Shown piece by piece: positions 9,602 through 19,500 of a stretch of DNA of 64,000 nucleotides. The DNA is from an uncultured Pelagibacteraceae bacterium. Its GTDB lineage: Bacteria; Pseudomonadota; Alphaproteobacteria; Pelagibacterales; Pelagibacteraceae. A program made the translations under genes and the position numbers. Positions within the stretch are counted from its first letter, which is position 1. Each line of letters begins with the position of its first letter. Location of the stretch: NCBI GenBank assembly GCA_902622545.1, contig CACNQD010000002.1:124001-188000 (forward strand), read 5' to 3'. The notes under the pieces are model-generated. The model was not told where the DNA came from. It did no database searches and saw nothing but the letters and a program-made list of their open reading frames with translations.

Positions 9602-10241
9602 TAGGTAATCCTACTATTGTTAATTCTCCTTTTGCAACTATTGCACCGTTTGGGTCGTTTTGCACTAAACTTATAATTTCTTTATCAAAGTTCAACATTT
9701 TATTTGATCTTGCTAAAGCTCTTTTAAATTTTATATATCCAAGAAAGTTACCTTTTATTTCATAGGCAACTGGAATTTTGAAATATTTAACACTCTGGAT
9801 TTCTAGATTTTGGTCAGCCTGCTCAGTTGCTCCCTCTACTAGAACAGGTTTTGGTTTTTGTTTCTCTATTTTAGAAATTACTAATCCGTTTACGCCAGCA
9901 TATTTACTTAAACTATCGTATAGTCCTTCTACTTCAGCTTTGGTATGAAATAGTGATGAACTTTGCTCGAATTCTGGAGTTTTGTTTTTAATCTCTGATT
10001 TGAATTGAGTGATTTCATTACTCATTTGCATAATTTCATCTTGTTTTAGGACTTTATCGTTATACTTTTCCTTCTTTTCATTAACTATCGGACTTAATAT
10101 AGCGTAATAACCTATTAAAAAAATCAATATAGCCGCAAAACCTGAGCCAAACTTAATTAAAGTTTTTTTATCTACATTTTGTAACTTTGCTTTTAAATCT
10201 TCTATATTTATATTTTTTAAATCAATATTTTTTAAGTCCAT
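9588..10241 (-). CDS. pilO: PilO-like inner-membrane alignment protein
   Basis: A 217-aa bitopic protein: short cytoplasmic N-terminus, one transmembrane helix (about residues 33-52), a coiled-coil stretch (NEKKEKYNDKVLKQDEI) and a periplasmic ferredoxin-like domain. This is the classic PilO layout. I start it at the ATG at 10241 rather than 21 bp upstream, because that ATG overlaps the pilMN stop codon (TAATG), the usual coupling in this operon. PilO would pair with the PilN half of the upstream fusion. Confidence 0.85.
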   Translation of the reverse strand: MDLKNIDLKNINIEDLKAKLQNVDKKTLIKFGSGFAAILIFLIGYYAILSPIVNEKKEKYNDKVLKQDEIMQMSNEITQFKSEIKNKTPEFEQSSSLFHTKAEVEGLYDSLSKYAGVNGLVISKIEKQKPKPVLVEGATEQADQNLEIQSVKYFKIPVAYEIKGNFLGYIKFKRALARSNKMLNFDKEIISLVQNDPNGAIVAKGELTIVGLPNEFF

Positions 10242-11983
10242 TAAATGCTCTCCACGGTACAAGCAACTTTAAAACCTTTCATTTTAGGTTTAGTTGGGTC
10301 ATTACTCTCTGGTAAAGTCATACTAGCTAAAGATGCCTGAGATATTAGTTTTTTTTCATTTAAGTTACCAATTAGTTTTAATATATCTTGGTCTGTTGAT
10401 GCAACTCCGTTTATAATAACTTGATTTTGTCCATCGAAGTCTATTGAATTAAATTTAACTCTTTTTGGAACTGAGGATGCTATTTGAGCTAAAATTCTAA
10501 AACTTATTTTTTTATTTGACTCGATTGATCCACTTAATTCTAAAGATTTGTTAATAATTCCTAATTCTTTTGCAAATTTGGCTTTTTCTAAAGTCTTTAA
10601 CTGATGTTCAGAAATAATTTGATCATAGTCAGTTAATTTTTTGTTGAGAGAACTTATTTGCCAAAACGATAATCCAAAAAGAATTATGTATATTGCTCCT
10701 ACAACACCAACTACTCCCTTAAAAGCAAAATTTGAAAATATTTTTGCTTTTTTCTGTGCAATCATGCTGTCTCTGTTTGGTAATAAGTTGATATTTTTTA
10801 CAGCTGTTACAAATTTATAATAACCAAACACATCTAATTTTCTAAAAGCTAGCCCAATTACTGTCGAAAGATAAGATCTATTTGCAAGTTTAACACCTTC
10901 TGATAATTGAGCTGGAATTTTAACTTCAGAAATTGGATCAAATAAATTAAAACCAGTATTAGCTAAATTTTTTCTAAAACTTCCTAAATACGAATCTACA
11001 TTTGGTAAATTTGAGACTACTTTTAAATTTCTTATTCTTTTTTCATATTTTGTTTCAAAGTCTTGGATAGCTTGTTTTACTTGGGTCATATATCTTCTTA
11101 CCAAACCATCCATTTCCTCCTGATTGTCAGATTTCTGCAAAGTGGTTCTATCCTGACTTCTTATGAAAATGTCTGTAATAATTGGATTGTTTTCGTAAAG
11201 AATCATTACATAATTTTCATCTAAACCAAATTCTAAAACTGCAGTTAAATTACTTTCTTCAATTGAACCCTTAATTTGATTCATTTGGTCAACAGCAGAT
11301 TTTAAAGCAAAACATTTAACATCAATTATGACTGCATTTAGTCCACCTTTTTTAATAATTGATGTGTAACCATTAATATCTGACAATTTTGAAGCTACGA
11401 AAAGAATATCCATCGTATTCCTCTCTTTGTCTCTATTTATTACTTGGTGAAATATAGAATAATCATTTAAATTATCAGTTAATTGAACAAGATTTTCCCA
11501 TAAAGAATCTGTATCGATTGCTTTACCTAACTCTTCATCGGTCATTAGTGGAGCGGTTACAACTCTTATGATTGCACTAGTCACTGGTATTGCAATTGCA
11601 GCATTTGTAGTTTCTATTTTAGATTTTTGAAGAGCTATTTTAAGCTCATCTCCAATTTTATCCGGATGTTCTAAAACTGAAGCATTTTCTGGTAATCCTT
11701 CAATGGTATGTATAAAAAATTTTTCTAAAACCCACTCATTATTCTTATTATTATTTAATTGGGCTAGTCTTATTTCGTATGGCGTTAATTCTACACCTAC
11801 GATTTCCTCACCTTGTATAGCTTGTTTTCCTAATTTATTTTTTATACCAGAACTAAATTTAGATTTTATTTTTTCTATTAAAGAATTGATTTTTTTATTA
11901 CCTTTTTCCCCTTCATTTTTTTTTGGAGTAGCATCTGGATTGTTTTCTTTTTTTTTTAAAATATTTTGTAAGAAATTTTTCAT
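10241..11983 (-). CDS. pilMN: PilM-PilN fusion protein
   Basis: A 580-aa protein combining two T4P alignment subunits. Residues about 60-385 form an actin-like PilM domain (GVELTPYEIRLAQL, and ATP-site segment LTAVLEFGLDENYVMIL). Residues 390-580 are PilN: the NINLLP motif at 397-402, one transmembrane helix (about 421-440), a coiled coil and a periplasmic domain. In well-studied systems PilM binds the INLLP peptide of a separate PilN; here both are on one chain. A Lys-rich N-terminal extension (1-55) is extra. It is the first gene of the machine operon, divergent from pilT. Confidence 0.9.
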   Translation of the reverse strand: MKNFLQNILKKKENNPDATPKKNEGEKGNKKINSLIEKIKSKFSSGIKNKLGKQAIQGEEIVGVELTPYEIRLAQLNNNKNNEWVLEKFFIHTIEGLPENASVLEHPDKIGDELKIALQKSKIETTNAAIAIPVTSAIIRVVTAPLMTDEELGKAIDTDSLWENLVQLTDNLNDYSIFHQVINRDKERNTMDILFVASKLSDINGYTSIIKKGGLNAVIIDVKCFALKSAVDQMNQIKGSIEESNLTAVLEFGLDENYVMILYENNPIITDIFIRSQDRTTLQKSDNQEEMDGLVRRYMTQVKQAIQDFETKYEKRIRNLKVVSNLPNVDSYLGSFRKNLANTGFNLFDPISEVKIPAQLSEGVKLANRSYLSTVIGLAFRKLDVFGYYKFVTAVKNINLLPNRDSMIAQKKAKIFSNFAFKGVVGVVGAIYIILFGLSFWQISSLNKKLTDYDQIISEHQLKTLEKAKFAKELGIINKSLELSGSIESNKKISFRILAQIASSVPKRVKFNSIDFDGQNQVIINGVASTDQDILKLIGNLNEKKLISQASLASMTLPESNDPTKPKMKGFKVACTVESI

Positions 11984-12072
11984 ATTTAACGTCTATTGGT
12001 ATACTTAACTTATTCGTTTATATTAATCAACTTAGACTAGAATAATTAAACCCAGAATAATCATTGGAAATT

Positions 12073-12102
12073 TTGCGTTTTTAGGCTTAAAAAGGCTATA
12101 TA
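12073..12102 (+). promoter_or_regulatory. candidate sigma70 promoter of pilT operon
   Basis: In the 136-bp gap between pilMN and pilT, TTGCGT (12073-12078) and TATATA (12097-12102) are 18 bp apart, giving a short leader before the ATG at 12120. The direct AGGCT repeats at 12083-12097 overlap the spacer. It is supported by pattern only. Confidence 0.35.
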
Positions 12103-12119
12103 GGAAAAATAAATTTAAA

Positions 12120-13136
12120 ATGTTTGAAAAACTCGAGGATCTTGCAAAAAATAATAAAAAAATTTCTGATTTCCATATTAGAACTGGTTCACCACTTGCA
12201 TATCGTCAAACTGGTGAAATTGTAGTAGTTAAAGACGTCCCAATTAAAGCTCAAGATTTAAAAGATTTAATGTCAATGAATTGCAATGAAGTAGAAATTG
12301 AAAGATTTGATAAAACTCACGAGTTAGACTCTGCTGTTATGCTAAGTGGTTTAAGATTTAGAGCTAACTTTTACAAAACAATTAATGGAACCGCGGCAGT
12401 ACTTAGAAGAGTTGAAAGTCAAATTCCAAACATGGATCAATTTAATTTACCTCAGTCTTTATATGATGTAGTTGATTTTCATAAAGGGTTGGTGCTTGTT
12501 ACCGGTCCAACTGGATCTGGTAAGTCAACAACCTTAGCTGCTATCATAAATGAAATTAATAAAACAAGAAGTGCAAATATTATTACTGTTGAAGACCCTG
12601 TTGAATTTATACATAAAGATAATAGAAGTATAGTTTCTCATAGAGAAGTTGGTAAACAAACTAAAACATTCGCAGCAGCTCTTAAAGCAGCATTAAGAGA
12701 AGATCCCGATGTTATTTTAGTTGGAGAGATGAGAGATTTAGAGACTATCAGTTTAGCTCTGACTGCAGCCGAAACAGGTCACTTAGTTTTTGGAACTCTG
12801 CACACTAGTGGTGCACCTAGTACAATTAATAGAATTATAGATGTATTTCCGCCTGAACAACAAGAACAAATTAGAGCACAGATATCAACATCTTTAAAGA
12901 TGGTAATTACCCAAAGACTTCTTAAGACAAGAGATGGTGCTGGAAGAGTTGGTGCATTTGAAGTTATGAAATGTACATCTCCAATTCAAAACTTAATACG
13001 AGAGGCCAAAATACATCAAATACCAAGCATTATGCAGACTGCGGTAAGAGATGGCATGATTACTATGGAAAAATCTTTGGAAGAATTAGCAAAGTCAGGT
13101 AAGATAGATCCAGGTGCAGCAAGATCAGAACATTAA
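12120..13136 (+). CDS. pilT: type IV pilus retraction ATPase PilT
   Basis: Hexameric ATPase that depolymerises the pilus and powers retraction and twitching or DNA uptake. The 338-aa protein shows Walker A GPTGSGKSTTL, Asp box (IITVEDPVEFIH), Walker B (VILVGEMRD) and His box (GHLVFGTLHTSGA). The C-terminal SPIQNLIREAK corresponds to the AIRNLIRE retraction motif of PilT. The absence of a tetracysteine separates it from PilB. It heads a plus-strand operon with the minor pilins. Confidence 0.97.
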   Translation: MFEKLEDLAKNNKKISDFHIRTGSPLAYRQTGEIVVVKDVPIKAQDLKDLMSMNCNEVEIERFDKTHELDSAVMLSGLRFRANFYKTINGTAAVLRRVESQIPNMDQFNLPQSLYDVVDFHKGLVLVTGPTGSGKSTTLAAIINEINKTRSANIITVEDPVEFIHKDNRSIVSHREVGKQTKTFAAALKAALREDPDVILVGEMRDLETISLALTAAETGHLVFGTLHTSGAPSTINRIIDVFPPEQQEQIRAQISTSLKMVITQRLLKTRDGAGRVGAFEVMKCTSPIQNLIREAKIHQIPSIMQTAVRDGMITMEKSLEELAKSGKIDPGAARSEH

Positions 13137-13776
13137 AGGTTTTACACTTTTGGAATTATTAGTTGTAATTACAATTGTTGGAATTGTGTCCGCAGTTGGA
13201 ATTCCAAACTTTCTAGATTGGAATACTGATCGTAAAATAAGAGTGTTAGCTGAAAAAGCCTCTGCGATGATTAATTCAGCGACAACACAAGCTCAAAGAG
13301 GAAGCTACCCTTTTATATCATTTTATATGTCTCAAAATAATGGAAAAATTATTTTTCACACAAGAGGATTTACTAAAAAAAAACTTTCTGAAACTTTAAA
13401 TTCTGGAAAATTACCTCAATGTAAAACAGGTAATAATTATTATTCTAAAATTAATGGAACATCTGAATATATAGATTACTATGAGGGTGAAGGTGCGGCA
13501 CATTATAGCCCATCACCAATAGAGACGGCTGTATGTTTTTCACAAGACGGTTCTTATTACTCTTATAAAAATTTAGCGAATAAAAATGTTACTTTGGAAG
13601 GTAGAACATCAAATCAATATATAATTTTTTGCAAAACAAGTGTTGCCGCTAAAAATAGTAATAAATGTCCAATATCTTCGCCAGGTCTGGAACAACCTGC
13701 GTACTTGGTGGAATGGTCAAGATTTGGTAATGTAACAAGGTACAAATTTAATGGAAAAAATTGGTCAAGACAGTAA
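13114..13776 (+). CDS. fimT: minor pilin, FimT/FimU (GspH)-like
   Basis: A 220-aa prepilin starting at GTG 13114 inside the end of pilT (23-nt overlap). The leader MQQDQNIKG precedes FTLLELLVVITIVGIVSAVG with Glu at +5. The head matches the FimT/GspH pattern: IPNFLDW after the helix, then a helix with AEKASAMINSATTQAQRG. This is the first of four minor pilins thought to prime pilus assembly. The start is set by the leader, as no ATG lies in the right place. Confidence 0.88.
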   Translation: MQQDQNIKGFTLLELLVVITIVGIVSAVGIPNFLDWNTDRKIRVLAEKASAMINSATTQAQRGSYPFISFYMSQNNGKIIFHTRGFTKKKLSETLNSGKLPQCKTGNNYYSKINGTSEYIDYYEGEGAAHYSPSPIETAVCFSQDGSYYSYKNLANKNVTLEGRTSNQYIIFCKTSVAAKNSNKCPISSPGLEQPAYLVEWSRFGNVTRYKFNGKNWSRQ

Positions 13777-14347
13777 AAGATTTTTTGAAAAGGGGATAAC
13801 ACTTATAGAAGGTTTAATCTCCACAGTTATAGTTGGCATTGGCTTTATCGCTGTTTTTCAAATGGTCAATTATTCAGTTCAATCAATTGATGTATCAGGA
13901 GAGAGAACTAAAGGTACTTACTTAGTTGGTATGGTTGCTGAAGACCTACTAGGAAATTCTCAAGCAGAAAGATCTAGTCAAAAGTTTGTTGATATTTTAG
14001 TTAATAATAGCAAGCAAGATAACAGCACTGGTGATAAGCAGTCTTGGGGTTCGAATAGTTGTTCAGCAGGTGCCAATTTAAACTCAAATTTTACCAACAT
14101 TATAGATAAAAAATTAGATAAATGGAATAATCGATTTTCTCAGAGAAGGCTTAAATGTAGAAAAGATGGTACAGGTACCAAAGAAAAGAAATTTTTGAAA
14201 GTATTTGATATCTGCCCTTCAGGTTGCAGGTTCAAAAATGACAAAGTTTTTGACAAAATGTATATAGCTAAATTTCAAATTTTTTTAAATAATGGTGAAA
14301 AAGATAAATTCATTTATTTTCCTGTACACGTAGATATTAAACCGTAA
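13751..14347 (+). CDS. pilV: minor pilin, PilV-like
   Basis: A 198-aa prepilin with a 15-residue leader ending FFEKG, followed by ITLIEGLISTVIVGIGFIAVF (Glu at +5). GLISTVIVGIGF and the following Q-x-V-N segment resemble PilV/GspI. Cysteine-rich head (residues about 95-155). It overlaps fimT by 26 nt and shares the ATG/TAATG junction with pilW. Assignment to PilV rests on order (fimT-pilV-pilW-pilX-pilY1) and helix type. Confidence 0.85.
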   Translation: MEKIGQDSKRFFEKGITLIEGLISTVIVGIGFIAVFQMVNYSVQSIDVSGERTKGTYLVGMVAEDLLGNSQAERSSQKFVDILVNNSKQDNSTGDKQSWGSNSCSAGANLNSNFTNIIDKKLDKWNNRFSQRRLKCRKDGTGTKEKKFLKVFDICPSGCRFKNDKVFDKMYIAKFQIFLNNGEKDKFIYFPVHVDIKP

Positions 14348-15192
14348 TGAAAAAAAATAAAAAATCTATTCTGGGAGTTACTTTAGTCGAAATATTAATT
14401 GGTATAGTGATTTCATCAATTATGATGGCTGCAATGTATGCTTCTTACACTGCAGTCAATAACTCTTTTCAAAAAGTTACAGATAAAGCAAAAGTGAGTC
14501 AAACCGGTAGATCAGTACTTAATATGTTGGTGAGAGATATTCGTATGGCAGGTTTTAAGTATTATGGAGATGACTTGAAAGTTTCAGATCCCCCAATATT
14601 AATTTCTAAAACTTCAAACAAGCTTAGTGATTGTGATAAAATTGATATTGTTTATGGTGATGTAGAATACAAGCCCAATGAAACTGATGTAAATAAAAGG
14701 TATACATTTATAAGATACAAAGTTTCTTATTATTGTAAACCTTCAACTGTAAAAGATAAATTAACTAATAATAATATTGATGCATTTTCAGTTTACAAAA
14801 CTAAAGTTAAATGGAGTAAGACAAAAAATACTTGGGATAATCCTGCTACAGACACATATCCAAATAGCAGTCAATTAGATGAGAGAACTTACCCAGAACA
14901 ATTTATTGAAGGTTATGTTCAAGATATGATTTTTAACGCAATTGATGCAAATGGAAATCTTCTTAAACCACCACCATCACCAACAAATTCTAACAAAAAG
15001 AAATTATATGACATTAAAACTGTAGATATCGCATTAGCGGTAAGATCAAAAAATCCGTTTTATAATGACAACAAAAAAAAAACAATTTTTGCTTTAACAG
15101 ATTCATCTAGAGATCTTACAAGATTTAATGATCGATTTTTAAGAGAGACTTTAACGGTAACGGCTTATGCCAGAAATGTAGGATTAGAATGA
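14347..15192 (+). CDS. pilW: minor pilin, PilW-like
   Basis: A 281-aa prepilin with leader MKKNKKSILG and helix VTLVEILIGIVISSIMM (Glu at +5). The following segment SQTGRSVLNMLVRDIRMAGF is a hallmark of PilW/GspJ. The C-terminal TLTVTAYARNVGLE also fits. It shares one base with the pilV stop and overlaps pilX by 4 nt (ATGA), so the four minor pilins are translationally coupled. Confidence 0.9.
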   Translation: MKKNKKSILGVTLVEILIGIVISSIMMAAMYASYTAVNNSFQKVTDKAKVSQTGRSVLNMLVRDIRMAGFKYYGDDLKVSDPPILISKTSNKLSDCDKIDIVYGDVEYKPNETDVNKRYTFIRYKVSYYCKPSTVKDKLTNNNIDAFSVYKTKVKWSKTKNTWDNPATDTYPNSSQLDERTYPEQFIEGYVQDMIFNAIDANGNLLKPPPSPTNSNKKKLYDIKTVDIALAVRSKNPFYNDNKKKTIFALTDSSRDLTRFNDRFLRETLTVTAYARNVGLE

Positions 15193-15893
15193 AAAATAGA
15201 AATGAAAAAGGGTTTGCGTTAGTACTTTCACTTGTTTTGCTTCTTGTAATGTCTTTGATGGGTGGTGCTTTAATTGTGATTTCTTCAGGTGATCATCAAA
15301 GTAATAATTATAGTGATGATTACCAGCAAACATTTTATGTAGCGGAAACAGCAATTATGGAGGGAGAAAATTATTTAAAAAATTATTTTTTGGGTCCATG
15401 GAATTCTAAATCTAAAAAGAGAGATTTAAGTTTAAGAAAATTACCTGAAAACCAAGGTGGTAAAAGCACAGGAGGGTCAGGTTTTTCGGGCACAATGACA
15501 CTTGCAAATTACGACAAGAGCTTTGGTAGTTATAAAAATACGAGTAATGTATGTTACAACAGTTTTCATGACTTAGACAAAAAAAATTTAGATAACAAAG
15601 GAGTAGTTACTGCTCAAAGCTGGAATTTTGGAAAATTGCTAAGAGATAGTTTTAAAACTAATGCCAGCAAAAGTGAAAAGGAGGAGGCAGAAGATTTATA
15701 TGATTATTATTATGAATTTTTTATCTTTAGAATTGGCGCTGTTCCCTTTAAAGGATACGGTGGAAGTGTAAAAAAAACCCAGTCAGATGCTGGACAAAAC
15801 GGAATGGCTTACAGAGTGTACGGATGCGGCCTTAATATGGACAGTGAGAACATGGTAGTTTCATTGGAAAGCACAATAGTTTTTCCAAGATAG
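15189..15893 (+). CDS. pilX: minor pilin, PilX-like
   Basis: A 234-aa prepilin with leader MKNRNEKG and hydrophobic helix FALVLSLVLLLVMSLMGGAL. There is no Glu at +5, as expected for PilX/GspK-type tip subunits. The segment DDYQQTFYVAETAIMEGENYL after the helix is the A-E-x-A-x-x-x-x-E/Q pattern typical of PilX. The last residues (SLESTIVFPR) fit a beta-strand end. It is followed by a 74-bp gap. Confidence 0.87.
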   Translation: MKNRNEKGFALVLSLVLLLVMSLMGGALIVISSGDHQSNNYSDDYQQTFYVAETAIMEGENYLKNYFLGPWNSKSKKRDLSLRKLPENQGGKSTGGSGFSGTMTLANYDKSFGSYKNTSNVCYNSFHDLDKKNLDNKGVVTAQSWNFGKLLRDSFKTNASKSEKEEAEDLYDYYYEFFIFRIGAVPFKGYGGSVKKTQSDAGQNGMAYRVYGCGLNMDSENMVVSLESTIVFPR

Positions 15894-15967
15894 TCAAAAA
15901 ATATTTATTTATCCTAAAAAATTTATTTTAAAATATTTAAATATTCGTCTATAATTATTAAAATTTC

Positions 15968-16516
15968 ATGTTTTTAAGATTAAATATTATATTAATAAGT
16001 CTTTTAATATCTGCTGCAGCACACGCGAAATGCAACGTTATATATGATATCGGTGATAATTTATCAAAAATGGAAAAGGAGTATGGCCCTCCACCTCCAT
16101 ATCGTTATCCAGGAATGAACATATATCCTTTTTTTGCAAAAGATATTTGTCCTGGTGAAGGATTAGATGAGGGAATTATGATTGAGTATAGGTTTGTTAA
16201 TAACACTCTTGTTGCTATAAATTTTGTTGCACTAAATGATGAAAATAACAACATCTCAAAAAAATTAACCCTAATGAAATATACTAAAAAGGTATATGGT
16301 GATTTTGATACTACTCAAAATCCAGACTCGTTTACAGGTTTTCATATTTTTGAAAAGTCAGATGAATTTGTAGTTTACCAAAGGTTTTTGGGTGAAGAAA
16401 ATAAAATAGATGAACAATTATATTTATCTACAAAAAAATATGATCAAATTTTAGCGGAACATATTAATAATTTTGAATTAGGAAAAATTGAAGAAGAACT
16501 AGACAAATCACAATGA
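15968..16516 (+). CDS. secreted protein of unknown function in the minor-pilin operon
   Basis: A 182-aa protein with a clear Sec signal peptide (cleavage likely after AAAHA) and two cysteines (K-CNV and DICPG). The mature part has a Pro-rich stretch (EYGPPPPYRYPG), then alternating beta and charged segments. I do not recognise the family. It lies between pilX and pilY1 and overlaps pilY1 by 4 nt (ATGA). A role in pilus tip assembly or PilY1 maturation is plausible only by context. Confidence 0.8.
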   Translation: MFLRLNIILISLLISAAAHAKCNVIYDIGDNLSKMEKEYGPPPPYRYPGMNIYPFFAKDICPGEGLDEGIMIEYRFVNNTLVAINFVALNDENNNISKKLTLMKYTKKVYGDFDTTQNPDSFTGFHIFEKSDEFVVYQRFLGEENKIDEQLYLSTKKYDQILAEHINNFELGKIEEELDKSQ

Positions 16517-19500
16517 AAAATTTTAAAATTACATTTACTTCATTATTTTTATATTTAATTTCTTTTAGTGTAGTTTTTGGAAAAGCGTTACCTCCTGGAA
16601 CTGGTATTGGTGATGTGCCAGCTAATGTTTTAATATTATTAGATAAGTCTGGAAGTATGGGTTGGAGAATGAGCGGAGGATCTTCTGGAATAAGTTTACC
16701 TTACGATACTACAACAGATGCAAACGGTAATTTATATGTTGCGCAATATGCAGCATATGGAATTAAGAAATTAGAATATGCAAACGCTAAAGTTGATGCA
16801 AGTTGGGGAGTAAATGGTACAGCCCATAAAGGAAATTGTCAGACTTATTATCCATATAGTATTGAGTCTGCGGGTGGAGTACTTTATGCAATTAGTTGGT
16901 CAAACAGAAGAATAGTTAAAATAAGAGAGTCGGATGGGGCGTGCTTAGGTTTTATAAATCTTGGAAGTGCCTATCCTTATAACCTTGCATTATTTCAGAA
17001 CCCTCAAGGGAGGTTTATCGGAGTTGGAACTAGTCAGGGTTATTATCTTTATGATGTTGATAGAAATAGAGCAAGAAATTGTAATGTAAATACCAATTTA
17101 AGGTATTCTTACATGGTTGGTGCAGCTGATAAAAATTTTAGTTACATGTATTCTTACAGAAACAGTAGAATATATAGATTTCAATTTGATAGTAATGGTT
17201 GCCCAAGTATTAACGCTGGTAGCTATAGATATGGTTATGGAAACAATTATGGGGGATTAACAGTTGATCCTAATAACGAACAGGTTCTTTATCATCTGAG
17301 CTGGGGTTCAAGTAGGCTGACAAAAGTTAGTTACGGTCAAAGTAATTATACATGGAGGAAAGGTGTTAGAAGCACTGCGGCTTCAACAAATAGCGCTACT
17401 TACTTTTATTATCCTTGGGGAGTTTCAGTAGATAAAACTAATAGCAGAATTATTACAACAGGACTAAATAAAGCAACTGTTCAATCTTTTGATATGAATG
17501 GAAGCTGGTTGAAAAATTTCGGTGGTGCTCCACAAACAAGAATGCAGGCAGCTCACGAGGCTATCAAAGCGATCGTTACAGATGCTTCTTTAACTTCTGG
17601 TGTTAACTTTGGATTTGCTTATTGGGCGCATGGTTCATCTGGATTTAGAAATTGGAGTGGAAACATAACAACAGGAAATTCAAGTCCATGCAATAGATAT
17701 AATTGTTTAAAAGTTAGAGTTCATAAAGGTGGAGCTGCAAGAATTAATCAAATAATTAGCGGAGTAAACCCTGGGGGTGGAACAGATGCAATGGCTTTTA
17801 TGAAAATTGCGCAACAGTATTATAATCATGGCAGATTCAGCCCAATAGATAAAAATTCACCATGTCAAAATAGTTATGCCATGGTAATTGGGGATGGTGA
17901 TTGGTATAATCATAATGGTGCGAAGAATGCAGCAAAAAGTCTTAGAACACAAAAACATCCTGTAAAAACTTTTGCAGTTGCTTTTGGAACAGGAATATCA
18001 TCAAGTGGTTTAAGAAATTTTAATCAACTTGCAAAAGAAGGTGGAACAGATGCAGCAATTGTTGCAAAAACAGCTGCTCAATTAAAATCAGAACTTAAAG
18101 CGGCAATTTCGCAAATTATTGCTCAAAAATTATCATTTACAGCTCCAGCAATTACAGCAACGATTGAGTCTTCAGGATCACTATTTCAAGCACAGTTTGA
18201 TTACAGACAAAATAAAGAATGGGCAGGAACTATTACAAGAACAGCCATTGACTCAAATGGAAACTTAGATGAGAAGGATAGTGGTAATTGGTCAGCTGTT
18301 GAGGAAATGCCAGCGCCAGATCAAAGGAAAATTTGGAGTGTTGGAATTCCTGGAACAAACTACAAATCTGGCTATAACAATTTTACTAAAGCAAATGCGG
18401 CAGATGTTGGTGCTTTATTTAGTTTATACAAAAATGCTATTGTCGACTTTCATAATGATACTGATACGACAAATAATAGATGTGCAAACACAGCTGGTGT
18501 TATAGATGGTAATTCAGACGATCAGGAAGGTTTAATAGAGTTTATTAGAGGTAAAGACTATTTCGATTATGATGGTGATTGTAACTTAACTGAAACAAGA
18601 GACAATCCTTTAGGTGACATTTATCATTCACAGCTTGTAGTAGTTGGTCCGCCAGGGGCAGATACAGCATTTACAGGAAATAACCAGGAAGCTTATTTTA
18701 GAAGTTATAATAACTACCCTAATTTTGCTGCAAATAATAAAAATAGAAAAGAAGTAATTTATGCAGGCTCTAATAGTGGAATACTTCATGCCTTCGACTC
18801 TAAAACAGGAAAAGAGTTATGGGGATTTGTGCCGCCTTTAGTTGCTCCAAACCTTCCACTAGTTATGAATAGATCACTAAATAAAACAAAAGGTGGAACA
18901 AATGCAGTTTTTGGAGTTGACGGCTCTATTGTAGTGCATGATATGTTCTTTAAAAGTCCTTTAGATAAACTCAAAAAATGGCATACAATATTAATGGTGC
19001 CTTACGGTAGAGGTGGGGCTGGTTTTTCTGTTCTTGATGTAACAGATCCTGAAAAACCTTTACACTTAATGTCAATATATAATGACAATATTAACAGTAC
19101 TGTTTACAGAATAGATCATAACGAAAATACACATCTTTATAAATATATTGCACGATCATATTCTTTAGCAAGTTTTGCAGAAGCTTTAGAGGTTACAGAT
19201 AAATTTTCTCAAAACAGCAGTATATCTAATACATGTCAAGACACTAGAGATAGTAATGGAGAACTTACTACTTCATGTTACAAAGGTAAATCATGGACGT
19301 TTCCTGTAAGAGATATTTCAAAAAACGATATAAAAGTTTTATTTAACGACAAGAATTACACAAATTTTACTGTTACAAAAGATGCAAATGGTGAGACAGT
19401 TTTAAACTTTGCTGATGATATAACTTATTCTGCAGATACAGGTGACAGCAATACAAGCTCAATACTTGGTGTCAGCATCAAAGCAGGCTCTAAAAATACT

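Noticed and set aside
12120-13136. Type II secretion as the identity of the pilus-like locus.
   Set aside because: PilT with its retraction motif, PilM/N/O/P and PilY1 are present, and no GspC, L or M type gene is seen.
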